Assembly (NCBI GenBank): GCA_964412015.1
Contig: CAYPMO010000005.1
Coordinates: forward strand, 89,831-153,830
Direction of reading: 5' to 3'
Source of the DNA: SZUA-318 sp964412015
Lineage (GTDB): Bacteria > Gemmatimonadota > Gemmatimonadetes > Longimicrobiales > Gaopeijiaceae
DNA: 64,000 nt
The notes under the pieces were generated by a model, which was given only the letters and a program-made list of their open reading frames with translations, did no database searches and had not been told where the DNA came from. Position numbers and translations under genes: made by a program. Shown here in pieces: positions 8,670 to 16,953 of this stretch. Positions within the stretch are counted from its first letter, which is position 1. Each line of letters starts with the position of its first letter.

Positions 8670-9857
8670 TCAGTCCAGGGGCGTCATCCCAACGTACTTG
8701 AGCCCCGAGCCGGTGTTGAAGAGCACGACCTCGTCGTCCTCGCGGATGAGTCCTTTCTCCTTGAGCATGGGCACGGCCGCCGCGGTCGCACCGCCCTCCG
8801 GAGCCGCGAATACTCCCGTGTCCGCGCCGAGCTTGTTGACCCACTCGAGCATCAGGTGATCGGGCACGGCGACGGCGCCGCCTCCCGAGGCGCGCAGCGT
8901 CCGCAGGATCAGGAAGTCCCCCACGGCCGAGGGAACACGGAGGCCGGAAGCGTACGTGGCGGCGCCTTGCCACGCTTCCGCATGCTCGACGCCCTGCTCC
9001 CAGGCTCTCACCATCGGCGCGCACCCCGCGGCCTGGACGGTGAACATCCTCGGCCGCTCGGCCCCGATCCACCCGAGTGTCTCCATCTCGTCGAAGGCCT
9101 TCCACATCCCGATGAGCCCGGTGCCGCCACCGGTCGGGTAGACGATCGCGTCCGGAAGCTGGCCGCCGAGCTGCTCGAAGAGCTCGTAGCCCATCGTCTT
9201 CTTCCCCTCCACCCGGTACGGCTCCTTGAGCGTCGAGAGGTCGAACCAGCCCTTCTCCTCGACGCCCTTGCGGACCACCTTGCCGCAGTCCGTGATGAGA
9301 CCGTCCAGCAGCTGGAGATCGGCCCCCAGCGCGGCGATCTCTTCGAGGATCGGCGCCGGCGTGTCCTTGGGCACGACCACGTGGACGCGGAGCCCGGCCG
9401 CGGCTCCGTACGCCGCCGCGGCGCTGCCCGCGTTTCCCGCGGAGGGGAGCGCCAGCTCGCCGGCACCGAGCTCGAGCGCCCGCGAGACGGCCAGACAGAG
9501 GCCTCGGGCCTTGAACGACCCTGTGGGGTTCTGCCCCTCCTCCTTCACCCAGACGCGCGCCACACCCAGTCGTTCGGCCACGCGGGGCGCATCCAGCAGG
9601 GGGGTCCAGCCCTCGCCGAGCGTGACCTGGCATGCGCGGTCGCGTACCGGCAGCACCTCCTCGTAGCGCCACAGGTCGGCGCGGCGCCGCTCCAAGATCG
9701 AGGGAGTGAGGCGGCCCTTCAGGGTAGCAAGGTCGTAGCGTGCGAAGAGGGGCTTGCCCGCGGTGGACAGGCCGATGAGCTGCTCGCTCTCGAAGCGCTC
9801 GCCGGTCGCGGTGCACTCGAGATGGGTGGCGCCGGGAAGGCGCGATGCGTCGGTCAT
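8670..9857 (-). CDS. thrC: Threonine synthase
   Basis: A 395-residue PLP enzyme of the threonine synthase family, converting O-phosphohomoserine to threonine. The N-terminal segment THLECTATGERF resembles the short zinc-less or zinc-like head of class I enzymes. GEGWTPLLDAPR marks the start of the fold, NPTGSFKARG carries the PLP lysine (K116), PSAGNAGSAAAAY binds the cofactor phosphate region, and YPTGGGTGLIG is the glycine-rich loop. Its ATG overlaps the stop of the upstream CPBP protease gene (ATGA), indicating coupling. No other threonine pathway gene is adjacent. A related PLP lyase is possible, but the full-length match to ThrC is good. Confidence 0.9.
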   Translation of the reverse strand: MTDASRLPGATHLECTATGERFESEQLIGLSTAGKPLFARYDLATLKGRLTPSILERRRADLWRYEEVLPVRDRACQVTLGEGWTPLLDAPRVAERLGVARVWVKEEGQNPTGSFKARGLCLAVSRALELGAGELALPSAGNAGSAAAAYGAAAGLRVHVVVPKDTPAPILEEIAALGADLQLLDGLITDCGKVVRKGVEEKGWFDLSTLKEPYRVEGKKTMGYELFEQLGGQLPDAIVYPTGGGTGLIGMWKAFDEMETLGWIGAERPRMFTVQAAGCAPMVRAWEQGVEHAEAWQGAATYASGLRVPSAVGDFLILRTLRASGGGAVAVPDHLMLEWVNKLGADTGVFAAPEGGATAAAVPMLKEKGLIREDDEVVLFNTGSGLKYVGMTPLD

Positions 9858-10666
9858 AATGCCTCGTCTCGGGAGAACGTGCCCTCGGCCGAGCCCTCGC
9901 GCGGAGGCTCACCTCTCATCACCGCCACGCCCACACCGAGCGAGAGGGCCGCCGCGAAGACGAGCCCCATCGGAGGCGGAGCGTCCGGATCGATCACGAG
10001 ACGGCTCAGCGCGGGAACGGACGCGAGAAGCACGATGGTTCCGTTGTTCAGGAGGTGCATGAGGACGCCGATCCAGACGGATCGGGCCCTGAGCACCGCC
10101 CACGCCATGACGATACCCAGCCAGGCCGTGGGAAGGAACCGCACAGGCGCCTCGAAGGAGATATGGAACCCACCGAACACCAGCCCGTTCAGGAGCACCG
10201 CGCGCCATGGCGCGAGCGTCCGTGTGGAGGACAGGAGCAAGCCACGGAACACCGCCTCCTCGCAGACGGCGGGCGTAACGGCCAGGACCATGAGAAGCCA
10301 GGCCAACCGTCCGAGATCCTCGGCCGTGACCAGCGCGCGAAGGACCTCCACGACCGCCGTGGGGGCGGAGAGGACGAGGCTCTGGATCCACCCGATCGTC
10401 CACGCGATCGGCGTCGCGCCCACGATCAGCAGAATCGCCGCTACGACGGCTCGCCACGAAGGTCTCGCCACCGCGAACGTCGCGCTCGGATCGTATCGGC
10501 CCAGGTGGACGAAGAGAACCGCCGGGGCGAACAGGAGAAACCACTCCGCGGCGAGGAGACCTCCCTCACCCAGCCAGAGCTGCAGGGCCGCACCGCCCCA
10601 TACGAAGAGGACGGCCACTCCGGCCACGAAGAAGACGGCAGCCGTAGGAGACGGCACACGGATCAT
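9854..10666 (-). CDS. CPBP-family intramembrane metalloprotease
   Basis: A 270-residue integral membrane protein with about seven or eight hydrophobic helices. The CPBP (Abi/CAAX protease) motifs are present: CEEAVFRG with the glutamate pair at 136-137, FGGFHIS with H168, and MHLLNN with H204. These form the metal centre of CAAX-processing-type intramembrane proteases. The physiological substrate is unknown; in bacteria such proteins serve in membrane protein quality control, bacteriocin self-immunity or anti-sigma cleavage. It is the first gene of a three-gene minus-strand cluster with thrC and a small membrane protein, and faces a divergent ECF sigma gene across about 135 bases. Confidence 0.85.
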   Translation of the reverse strand: MIRVPSPTAAVFFVAGVAVLFVWGGAALQLWLGEGGLLAAEWFLLFAPAVLFVHLGRYDPSATFAVARPSWRAVVAAILLIVGATPIAWTIGWIQSLVLSAPTAVVEVLRALVTAEDLGRLAWLLMVLAVTPAVCEEAVFRGLLLSSTRTLAPWRAVLLNGLVFGGFHISFEAPVRFLPTAWLGIVMAWAVLRARSVWIGVLMHLLNNGTIVLLASVPALSRLVIDPDAPPPMGLVFAAALSLGVGVAVMRGEPPREGSAEGTFSRDEAL

Positions 10667-10802
10667 GGCTCGGCGGCGTCGGGTAGGAGTCCCGGGAGGT
10701 CTCCCGGGGGTAGGCGCAGTGCGAGGTTAGGGTGAGCCCGGCTCAGGGGCAACCATCCTTCCGGCTCCGGCCATCCAACCCCAAGGAATCGGAGAAGAGG
10801 CA

Positions 10803-11393
10803 GTGCAGGTCTTCCAGCGACCGCCTGGGGGCATGACCGAAAGCCAGCTCATCCGACAGGCCGCCGAAGGCGATGCCCGCTCGATCCGGGCGCTCTACGA
10901 GCGCTACGCACCGCGGGTATTCGCCGTGGTCCGCCGCATCGCGGGTGACGACGACAAGGCTCAGGACTACGCCCAGGAGGCTTGGGTCCGCGCCGTGCGC
11001 GCGCTACCGACGTTCCGAGGCGATGCCCGGTTCTCGACCTGGCTCCACCGGATCGCCGTGAACTCGGCGCTCCAGGCGCTGCGCAGATCGGAGAGCCGCC
11101 GCAAGCGCGAAGTGCCGTTCCCCGCGGAGGTACCGGTCGGGCCGCGGGACGGCGATACGCTCCTGCAGCGGCGGCTCGAGCGCGCTCTGGATGCCCTTCC
11201 CGAGGGGATGCGGCAGGTGCTGATCCTCCACGACGTGGAGGGTTACACACACGAGGAAATCGGGGACACGCTGGGGGTCGCCCCGGGAACGTCGAAGTCC
11301 CAGCTGTTCAAGGCGAGGGCGAAGATGCGGGAGCTGCTCTCGTCGCTGGACGGCGCAACGCAGGAATCAGGAGTGGAAGCATGGAGCATCTGA
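10803..11393 (+). CDS. ECF-family RNA polymerase sigma factor
   Basis: A 196-residue two-domain sigma factor. Region 2 covers about residues 30-100 (YERYAPRVFAVVRRIAGD, AQDYAQEAWVRAVRALPTF, FSTWLHRIAVN). Region 4 covers about 130-185 (LDALPEGMRQVLILHDVEGY, HEEIGDTLGVAPGT, SKSQLFKARAKMREL). The GTG at 10803 has a good purine-rich ribosome binding site upstream (GGAG eight bases away); an in-frame ATG at 10833 is the alternative. Its end overlaps the next gene by 13 bases, and that gene encodes a zinc-binding anti-sigma factor. A PDZ protein follows, suggesting an envelope-stress module. Confidence 0.93.
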   Translation: MQVFQRPPGGMTESQLIRQAAEGDARSIRALYERYAPRVFAVVRRIAGDDDKAQDYAQEAWVRAVRALPTFRGDARFSTWLHRIAVNSALQALRRSESRRKREVPFPAEVPVGPRDGDTLLQRRLERALDALPEGMRQVLILHDVEGYTHEEIGDTLGVAPGTSKSQLFKARAKMRELLSSLDGATQESGVEAWSI

Positions 11394-12055
11394 CGAGAGA
11401 GGCGCTCGCCCGCCTCGTGGACGAGACCCCATTGCCGGAAGAGATCGACCATCTCGCCACGTGCCCGACGTGTGCGTCCGAGCTGGACGCGCTCCGCGCG
11501 CAGACCCGTGCGTTGGGGGCTCTCCCCGAGATTCGCCCGCCGCTCGGGGACTGGGACGTTCTCGAAGCCCGTCTCCGTTCGGAGGGACTCATCGAGGTGC
11601 CCAGCCTGCTGTCGCGGCTGACGCTGGCCCAGACACCGGCCTGGATGCGCATCGCCGCAGCCGCAGCTCTCTTCCTCGGCGGCTCCCTGATGGGGGCGGC
11701 GGTGACCTCCGGACGCCCGGCGGACCGAGACATGGCCGCGTCCGCACAGGACGCGTCGCTGTTCGCGGATCTGGACGACGTGGACGCGGCAGCCGCCGCG
11801 GTACGGTCGGCCGAGCTGAACTACATCGACGCGCTGACCCGTTACCGTCAGCTCCTCGAGCAGGGTAGCGGCGACGCCGGGATCGGCGACCCGAGCTCCC
11901 GTTTCGCCGCGCTCGAGTACCTCGTGGCGGCGGGGCAGGCCGCGGTCCGGCAGGCTCCGGCCGACCCCTTCCTGAACGGGCTGCTGGCCTCGACGCTCGC
12001 CGAGCGCGAGGCCACGCTGAGACGGATCTCCACGCGGCAGGACGACTGGTTCTGA
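11381..12055 (+). CDS. Zinc-binding transmembrane anti-sigma factor
   Basis: The 224-residue protein begins with a zinc anti-sigma motif of the H-x3-C-x2-C type (H24, C28, C31 in DHLATCPTC). A linker and one transmembrane helix follow (about residues 89-108, MRIAAAAALFLGGSLMGAAV). The periplasmic part is alanine-rich and helical, with conserved-looking ADPFLNGLLAST near the end. The organisation is that of membrane anti-sigma factors that sequester the ECF sigma factor encoded just upstream. The ATG at 11381 follows a GGAG site and overlaps the sigma gene, so stoichiometric expression is likely. Confidence 0.82.
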   Translation: MEHLTREALARLVDETPLPEEIDHLATCPTCASELDALRAQTRALGALPEIRPPLGDWDVLEARLRSEGLIEVPSLLSRLTLAQTPAWMRIAAAAALFLGGSLMGAAVTSGRPADRDMAASAQDASLFADLDDVDAAAAAVRSAELNYIDALTRYRQLLEQGSGDAGIGDPSSRFAALEYLVAAGQAAVRQAPADPFLNGLLASTLAEREATLRRISTRQDDWF

Positions 12056-12057
12056 GT

Positions 12058-13143
12058 ATGATTCGAGTTCTTCGCCCCCTCGTCGTCGGTGCGGCCCTCG
12101 CGTCGCTCGCCGCACCCCTGGCCGCTCAGATCGTCGTGGAGCCGGCTCCTCGGGGTTGGCTCGGCGTGTCCTTCGGGATCCGGACCACCCGAGACGGGAC
12201 GATGGTGCGCTCGGTGACGGAGGTGACGGACGTGATGCCCGGAAGCCCCGCCGCCGAAGCGGGTGTGCGCCCCGGCGACATCATCGTCTCGTTCAACGGC
12301 CAGGATTGGACCGGACCGTACGTCGGCATCCCCCGGCTGCGCCCGGGCGAGCCGGTACGCTTGGTCGTGGAGCGGGACCGCCACCAGCGGGAGGTCCGGA
12401 TGACGGCAGGGACACGTCCCGAGGAAGCCGTCATCCTTCCGCGGGTGTCATGGACGGTCACGCCCGACTCGATCGTCGAGCGGCTGTTCCTCGCCATGGA
12501 CTCTCTCCGCGTCCGGATCATGGAGGACGAGGGACTGCGCCGCCGCATCGGCGACCCCTACGTCGCAGGTGATTCCGTGGTGACGAGCCGCGGCACCGTC
12601 GTGCGGCTGCGCGCGGCCACATCCGGCGAGCGGACCGTGGCGGTGCCCTTCGACCTGCCCGCGGCGGTCGGAGCCCCCGGGGCACCCGAGCCCGGGGAGC
12701 GCCCGCCGTTCGGGTTCTACCTCTTCCGGGGCCCGGGATCGGACTCGCTGGCCCGCGAGATGCACGAGCTCGGCGAGAGCGCTCCGGTCATGGCGCTCGA
12801 TTGGACCCTCGGCGACGCACCGTGGGACAGCGTGTCCGTGTACCGGCCCCTGGCTCCGTACCTGCTGGGGCAGAACCGCGTGGCCGGGGCCGAAGTGGTG
12901 GACCTCCGTCCCGAGCTGGCCGAGTACTTCCAGGTCGAGGGGGGGATCCTGGTGGTGAACGTTCCCGACCGGACGCCCGCGAGCTCGGCGGGGATCCAGC
13001 CGGGGGACGTGCTCATCAGGATGGACGGCGCACCGCTCCGCTCGATCGACGATCTACGCCGCGGGCTCGTGCGCGCCGCCGACGACCTGCCCGTCACGCT
13101 GGTCCGCAAGGGCCGAACGATCCAGGTGCTCCTGAAGCGCTAG
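12058..13143 (+). CDS. Secreted protein with two PDZ domains, no protease domain
   Basis: A 361-residue protein with signal peptide (RPLVVGAALASLAAPLAAQ). An N-terminal PDZ spans about residues 35-115 (PRGWLGVSFGI, VMPGSPAAEAGVRPGDIIVS, FNGQDW). A middle region has no named fold, and a C-terminal PDZ spans about 275-361 (GGILVVNVPDRTPASSAGI, QPGDVLIRMDG). No GNSGG-type serine protease motif or HExxH is present, so it is not a DegP or RseP enzyme. PDZ domains bind C-terminal peptides, for example of misfolded envelope proteins. It starts two bases after the anti-sigma stop, so it is part of the sigma/anti-sigma operon and may act as a sensor or adaptor; that role is inferred. Confidence 0.82.
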   Translation: MIRVLRPLVVGAALASLAAPLAAQIVVEPAPRGWLGVSFGIRTTRDGTMVRSVTEVTDVMPGSPAAEAGVRPGDIIVSFNGQDWTGPYVGIPRLRPGEPVRLVVERDRHQREVRMTAGTRPEEAVILPRVSWTVTPDSIVERLFLAMDSLRVRIMEDEGLRRRIGDPYVAGDSVVTSRGTVVRLRAATSGERTVAVPFDLPAAVGAPGAPEPGERPPFGFYLFRGPGSDSLAREMHELGESAPVMALDWTLGDAPWDSVSVYRPLAPYLLGQNRVAGAEVVDLRPELAEYFQVEGGILVVNVPDRTPASSAGIQPGDVLIRMDGAPLRSIDDLRRGLVRAADDLPVTLVRKGRTIQVLLKR

Positions 13144-13146
13144 GCG

Positions 13147-13222
13147 CGACCCGACGCCGCTCAGCGAGGCCCCGATCCCCCTAGGTCGAGCGACCACCAC
13201 CGTGCGGGCGGGCCGAGCGTCC
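13147..13222 (+). repeat. Intergenic repeat, copy A1 (partial)
   Basis: This stretch begins with GACCCGACGCCGCT, followed by AGCGAGGCCCCGATCCCC, the GAGCGACCA region and GGGCCGAGCGTCCCCC. It is nearly the same as 13304-13380, with scattered substitutions and small indels. It carries only the right arm of the hairpin found intact in the second copy. It lies between two converging genes. Confidence 0.75.
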
Positions 13223-13286
13223 CCCAGCCCGGATACGGTACGACGACGGTCGCGAGGCGCGGGCCGGGCTTCTCCTGAGGGGGAAT

Positions 13287-13316
13287 CGGCGTCGGGGTAT
13301 GGACGACCCGACGCCG
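13287..13316 (+). repeat. Perfect hairpin with GTATGGACGA loop (repeat family, copy A2)
   Basis: CGGCGTCGGG (13287-13296) pairs perfectly with CCCGACGCCG (13307-13316) around a ten-base loop GTATGGACGA. The same loop with a differently sequenced but still paired stem occurs at 63914-63943. Flanks are shared too: GAGGGGNAAT on the left and GCTTAGC on the right. There is no T-tract, so it is not a standard intrinsic terminator, although its position between converging 3' ends would suit a transcription-end or RNA-stability role. Confidence 0.8.
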
Positions 13317-13380
13317 CTTAGCGAGGCCCCGATCCCCTCGGTCGGGCGACCATCGTGCGCGTGGGCCGAGTGTCCCCCGA
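13304..13380 (+). repeat. Intergenic repeat, copy A2 (right part)
   Basis: The second copy of the 13147-13222 segment, offset by 157 bases, contains GACCCGACGCCGCT, AGCGAGGCCCCGATCCCC, GGGCGACCA and GGGCCGAGTGTCCCCC. It continues into GAAGGGGAAGCCCGGCCCG, which is also echoed at about 63835-63860. It is noncoding, and several substitutions separate the two copies. Confidence 0.75.
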
Positions 13381-13413
13381 AGGGGAAGCCCGGCCCGCGC
13401 CGCACATCCACCG

Positions 13414-14631
13414 TCACTCGTACCGCAGCGCTACGATCGGATCGAGCCTCGCCGCCCGCTGCGCCGGCAGGATCCCGAAGAACAGGCCGACCCCCGCCGA
13501 GAACGCGAGCGCCATCAGGACCGCGCCGACGGAGATCGCCGTCTCCCACTGCTGGATCCGTGTGAGGAGCGTCGCGCCCCCGATGCCGGTCGCCACGCCG
13601 AGGATCCCGCCCAGCACGCACAGGGACAGGGATTCGATGAGGAACTGGTACAGGATGGCGCGACGCGTAGCGCCGAGCGCCTTCCGCACGCCGATCTCCC
13701 GCGTCCGCTCCGTCACGCTCACCAACATGATGTTCATGATGCCGATGCCTCCGACCAGAAGGCTGATTCCGGCAATGCCGGCCAGGAGCATCGTGAACGT
13801 CTCGGCCGTCTCGTTGAAGGTCTCCAGAAGATCGGCGGAGTTGCGCACGTTGAAGTCCGCCTCGGCTCCCGGCTCGATCCTGTGCTGCCGGCGCATGATC
13901 CGGTCGATGACCTCGTACGCCTGGTCGAGCTGCTCGGGCGTCACCGTGGCCGCGTAGATCGTGCCGAGTCGGTCGCGGCCACCGAAGACCCGGTACTGGG
14001 CCGTGGACTGCGGGATGAAGAGCTGGTCGTCGGGACGCATGAATGCCGCGTCGCCCTTCTCGGTCAGGATCCCGATGACCTGGAACGGGACACCCCGGAG
14101 CTGGATGGTCTGGCCCAGGAGCGCCGTCGGGTCCGCCTCCTGTCCGAGGGTCGCGGGGATGTTGGCTCCGACCACCACGACGCGCCGTCTCCCCTGGACC
14201 TCACCCCAGTTGAAGAACCGGCCGACGGCCAGGGTGTGGTTGTACATGGGAAAGTACTCGGGCCACGTGCCGAGCACCGTCGTGCTGGCGTTCCAGCGCT
14301 GATACGTCATCTGCACCCGGCTCTGGAGCTCGGGCGCGATCATGAGCAGCCCGTCCGAGCCGGCCCTGAGCGCTTCCGCGTCCTCGATGGACATGCGCGT
14401 TTCGCCGCGTCCCACTCCGCCGAAGAACTCCTGCCCCGGACGGATCGTGAGGACGTTGGTCCCCATGCGCTGGATCTGCTCCTCCACGCGCTGCTGTGCG
14501 CCCTCACCCAGCGATACCATTGTGATGACCGCCGCGACGCCGATGATGATGCCGAGCGTCGTGAGCACGGACCGGAGGACGTTGGCCTTGATGGCGGCCA
14601 TCGCCACCATGATGATCTCGTAGACGAGCAT
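13414..14631 (-). CDS. MacB-like ABC transporter permease (FtsX family)
   Basis: A 405-residue permease with an N-terminal membrane helix (ANVLRSVLTTLGIIIGVAAV), a large periplasmic MacB_PCD domain (about residues 45-270), and the FtsX-like core with three helices (about 280-400). The C-terminal signature ERTREIGVRKALGA is typical of MacB and LolC-type permeases, and the protein ends LDPIVALRYE. It lacks the ATPase domain fused to it in E. coli MacB; the ATPase is encoded separately at 16163. The ATG at 14631 is two bases past the stop of the MacA-like gene. Together these genes would form a tripartite efflux or macrolide/peptide exporter. Confidence 0.9.
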   Translation of the reverse strand: MLVYEIIMVAMAAIKANVLRSVLTTLGIIIGVAAVITMVSLGEGAQQRVEEQIQRMGTNVLTIRPGQEFFGGVGRGETRMSIEDAEALRAGSDGLLMIAPELQSRVQMTYQRWNASTTVLGTWPEYFPMYNHTLAVGRFFNWGEVQGRRRVVVVGANIPATLGQEADPTALLGQTIQLRGVPFQVIGILTEKGDAAFMRPDDQLFIPQSTAQYRVFGGRDRLGTIYAATVTPEQLDQAYEVIDRIMRRQHRIEPGAEADFNVRNSADLLETFNETAETFTMLLAGIAGISLLVGGIGIMNIMLVSVTERTREIGVRKALGATRRAILYQFLIESLSLCVLGGILGVATGIGGATLLTRIQQWETAISVGAVLMALAFSAGVGLFFGILPAQRAARLDPIVALRYE

Positions 14632-14633
14632 GA

Positions 14634-16166
14634 TCAGCCCCGACCCGGAGGCCGTCCTCCACCCATCCCCGGTCCTCCGCCCGGAGGCCGTGCGCCGCCG
14701 CCGCCGCCGAACGGACTGCCTCCCATCCGGCTGCGCAGTTGGTTGAGCCATTCCTGCTGCTTCGCCTGGAGCTGCGCGGCGCTCACGACCACCAGGGTCT
14801 CCTCCCCCTCAAGGCCGCCGACTACCTGAGTGTTGTCCCAATCGTTCAAGCCCACCTGGACGACGCGCGGCTCGGCCACCGAGTCGGGACCGAGCACGAA
14901 GACCACCGAGGTCCGCGTCTCCCCGGCCGGTGTCGCGCTTCCCGTCGGAGCGGCCGCAAGCGCTGCCGGGGAGCCTGCCCCGAGCACGCCGCCACCGATC
15001 CCTCCCCCACCCCGCACCCGCACCGCCTGCATGAGCACGCGCATGGAGTCCTGCGTGATCTCGCCACGCTCGACCCTCGCGCGCAAGGAGTCGGCGCGGG
15101 CGCGACGGGCGGCCGCTTGCGTGTCCGCGGAGTCCCCACCGGTGGCCGCCACACCGCCGTTCTGCGCGACGCCGGTCCGTGCCACGCTGACGAACTCCGT
15201 GAGGTCCATGGCATCGACGTCCAGCCCGAGGGCGAGGGCGGCGGGGCCGACATCCTGAGGCCGCACGATGGCGCTGTTCGGCACGAGCAGCACGTCCAGC
15301 GCCTGGTCGACGAGGACCTCGACCTCGGCGTTCATTCCCGGCTTCAGCAGCCCGGACCGGTTGTCCAACGTGACGATCACCGGGAACATCGTCACGTTCT
15401 GCTGGACGGTGGCCTGGGGCTCGATCTTCTCCACGTCCCCCCGGAACGTCTGATCCGGGTAGGCCTCGACCGTGACGTTGGCGGGAAGTCCGGCTCGGAT
15501 GTCGCCCATGTCGGTCTCGTCCACCAGCGTGCGGACCTGCATCTCGTCGAGGTTCGCCATGATGAACAAGGTCGTGCCGCCCGAGACGTTGCCCGAGGCG
15601 GATTGGATGACCTGGCCCTCCTCGACGTTCTTTTGGATGATCGTCCCGCGCATCGGGGCCCGGATCGTGACGTCGCCGAGCTGGAGCTCGGCCAGCTCGA
15701 AGTTCGTCTCCGCCTTGACCTGGCTGGCCAGTGCGTTGGCGTATTCCAGCCTCTTGGACTCGTGCTCCTGCTCCGTGATCACGCCGGCCGCAAACAGCTC
15801 CTGTGACCGGTCGAGTTGTGCCTCGGAGATCTCGGTGCGCGCTTTGGCTACCTCGAGATCGGCCTCGGCCTGCTCGAACCTGTTGCGCACGTCGCGTGGA
15901 TCCACCTCGGCCAGCAGCGCGCCGGGTTCCACGACGTCACCCACGTCCACGTACAGCCTCAGGATCTCCCCGGAGGCTTTGGATTTCACCTCGACGGAGC
16001 GGACCGGCTCGACGGTTCCGGTGGCCTCGGCCCGGATGATGAGGTCTCCCCGGGTCACCTGGACCGTGGAGAGCCTGGGTGTGTTCGCGGCGTTGCTGTC
16101 GCGGCAGGCCGTCAGGACGAGCAAGGCCAGGGCGGTGCCGCCCCACCTCGCGATCTGGGCGTTCAT
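14634..16166 (-). CDS. MacA-like periplasmic adaptor (HlyD/RND membrane fusion) lipoprotein
   Basis: The 510-residue protein has a lipoprotein signal (ALALLVLTAC) and then membrane fusion protein domains: a barrel-sandwich lipoyl-like half (about residues 55-100, VEVKSKASGEILRLYVDVGD), a coiled-coil hairpin (105-165), the second lipoyl half (IRAPMRGTIIQKNVEEGQVI) and a beta-barrel domain (VEAYPDQTFRGDVEKI). The region beyond about residue 330 is longer than in typical MacA. The C-terminal tail is very rich in Gly and Pro (GGGGARPPGGGPGMGGG), which is unusual. It links the inner membrane ABC pump to an outer membrane channel, which is not in this cluster. It overlaps the ATPase gene by ATGA. 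Confidence 0.88.
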   Translation of the reverse strand: MNAQIARWGGTALALLVLTACRDSNAANTPRLSTVQVTRGDLIIRAEATGTVEPVRSVEVKSKASGEILRLYVDVGDVVEPGALLAEVDPRDVRNRFEQAEADLEVAKARTEISEAQLDRSQELFAAGVITEQEHESKRLEYANALASQVKAETNFELAELQLGDVTIRAPMRGTIIQKNVEEGQVIQSASGNVSGGTTLFIMANLDEMQVRTLVDETDMGDIRAGLPANVTVEAYPDQTFRGDVEKIEPQATVQQNVTMFPVIVTLDNRSGLLKPGMNAEVEVLVDQALDVLLVPNSAIVRPQDVGPAALALGLDVDAMDLTEFVSVARTGVAQNGGVAATGGDSADTQAAARRARADSLRARVERGEITQDSMRVLMQAVRVRGGGGIGGGVLGAGSPAALAAAPTGSATPAGETRTSVVFVLGPDSVAEPRVVQVGLNDWDNTQVVGGLEGEETLVVVSAAQLQAKQQEWLNQLRSRMGGSPFGGGGGARPPGGGPGMGGGRPPGRG

Positions 16167-16873
16167 GCGGGAGTCTCCGCGTGATGATTCATGAAGTCGG
16201 ATTCGACGAGACCGTCCAACAGGTGGACCTGTCGCTTGGCGAACTCGGCGATGTCGTGCTCGTGCGTGACCAGGAGGATCGTCTGCCCGTGCTTGTTGAG
16301 CTCCGCGAGCTGGACCATGATCTCGTGCGCCGTGACCGAGTCGAGGTTACCGGTCGGCTCGTCGGCGAGGAGGAGCGCGGGATCGTTGACAAGCGCCCGG
16401 GCCATCGCGACCCGCTGGCGCTGCCCGCCGGACATCTCGGGGGGCCGGTGCTCCTGCCTGTCCCCCAGGCCCACCAGCTCGAGCTTCTCGGCGGCGCGAC
16501 GACGACGCTCCTTGGCGCCCACACCCGAGTAGATGAGTGGGAGCTCCACGTTGTGCAGAGCCGTGGCGCGAGGCAGGAGGTTGAACGTCTGGAAGACGAA
16601 CCCGATCTCCTTGTTCCTCACACGGGCGAGCTCGTCGTCCGACAGATCGCTCACGAGCCGGCCGTTGAGCCAGTACTGGCCCTCCGTCGGCGTGTCCAGG
16701 CACCCGATCAGGTTCATGAACGTGGACTTGCCGCTTCCCGACGGCCCCATCATGGCGACGAACTCACCCCGACGGATCTCCAGGTCCACGCCGCGGACCG
16801 CGCGCACCGTCTCGGCACCCAGCTCGTAGTTCTTCTTGAGACCTTCCGTCCGGATCACCACACCATCCATCAT
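16163..16873 (-). CDS. MacB-like ABC transporter ATPase
   Basis: A 236-residue ABC ATPase. Walker A is MGPSGSGKST (near residue 45), the Q-loop lies at GFVFQTFNLLP, the signature is MSGGQRQRVAMARAL, Walker B is LLLADEPTGNLD, and the switch histidine is in VTHEHD. The family is the LolD/MacB type that pairs with FtsX-like permeases. The start has two ATG codons in a row (MMDG). An 80-base gap separates it from the upstream Spy-like gene, while its own 3' end overlaps the adaptor gene. It energises export by the permease encoded at 13414. Confidence 0.93.
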   Translation of the reverse strand: MMDGVVIRTEGLKKNYELGAETVRAVRGVDLEIRRGEFVAMMGPSGSGKSTFMNLIGCLDTPTEGQYWLNGRLVSDLSDDELARVRNKEIGFVFQTFNLLPRATALHNVELPLIYSGVGAKERRRRAAEKLELVGLGDRQEHRPPEMSGGQRQRVAMARALVNDPALLLADEPTGNLDSVTAHEIMVQLAELNKHGQTILLVTHEHDIAEFAKRQVHLLDGLVESDFMNHHAETPA

Positions 16874-16953
16874 TGTCCCCTCCCAAGAACGGCCTCGAGT
16901 TGGACCCGGGCCAGGTCGTTGTCATCATGCGCCGCCGCGGTCGCGCTCATGGG

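Noticed and set aside
10982..11380. N-terminal extension of the anti-sigma gene upstream of 11381
   Set aside because: The extension overlaps the sigma gene in another frame and would place a long basic low-complexity stretch before the zinc motif. The ATG at 11381 has a GGAG site.
13287..13316. Ordinary rho-independent terminator
   Set aside because: The stem is strong, but no T-tract follows it on either strand, unlike the clear terminator at 61368-61410.
13144..13413. attC-like site of an integron
   Set aside because: The hairpin resembles a recombination site in outline, but it lacks the GTTRRRY core on one side and RYYYAAC on the other, and no integrase gene is in the window.
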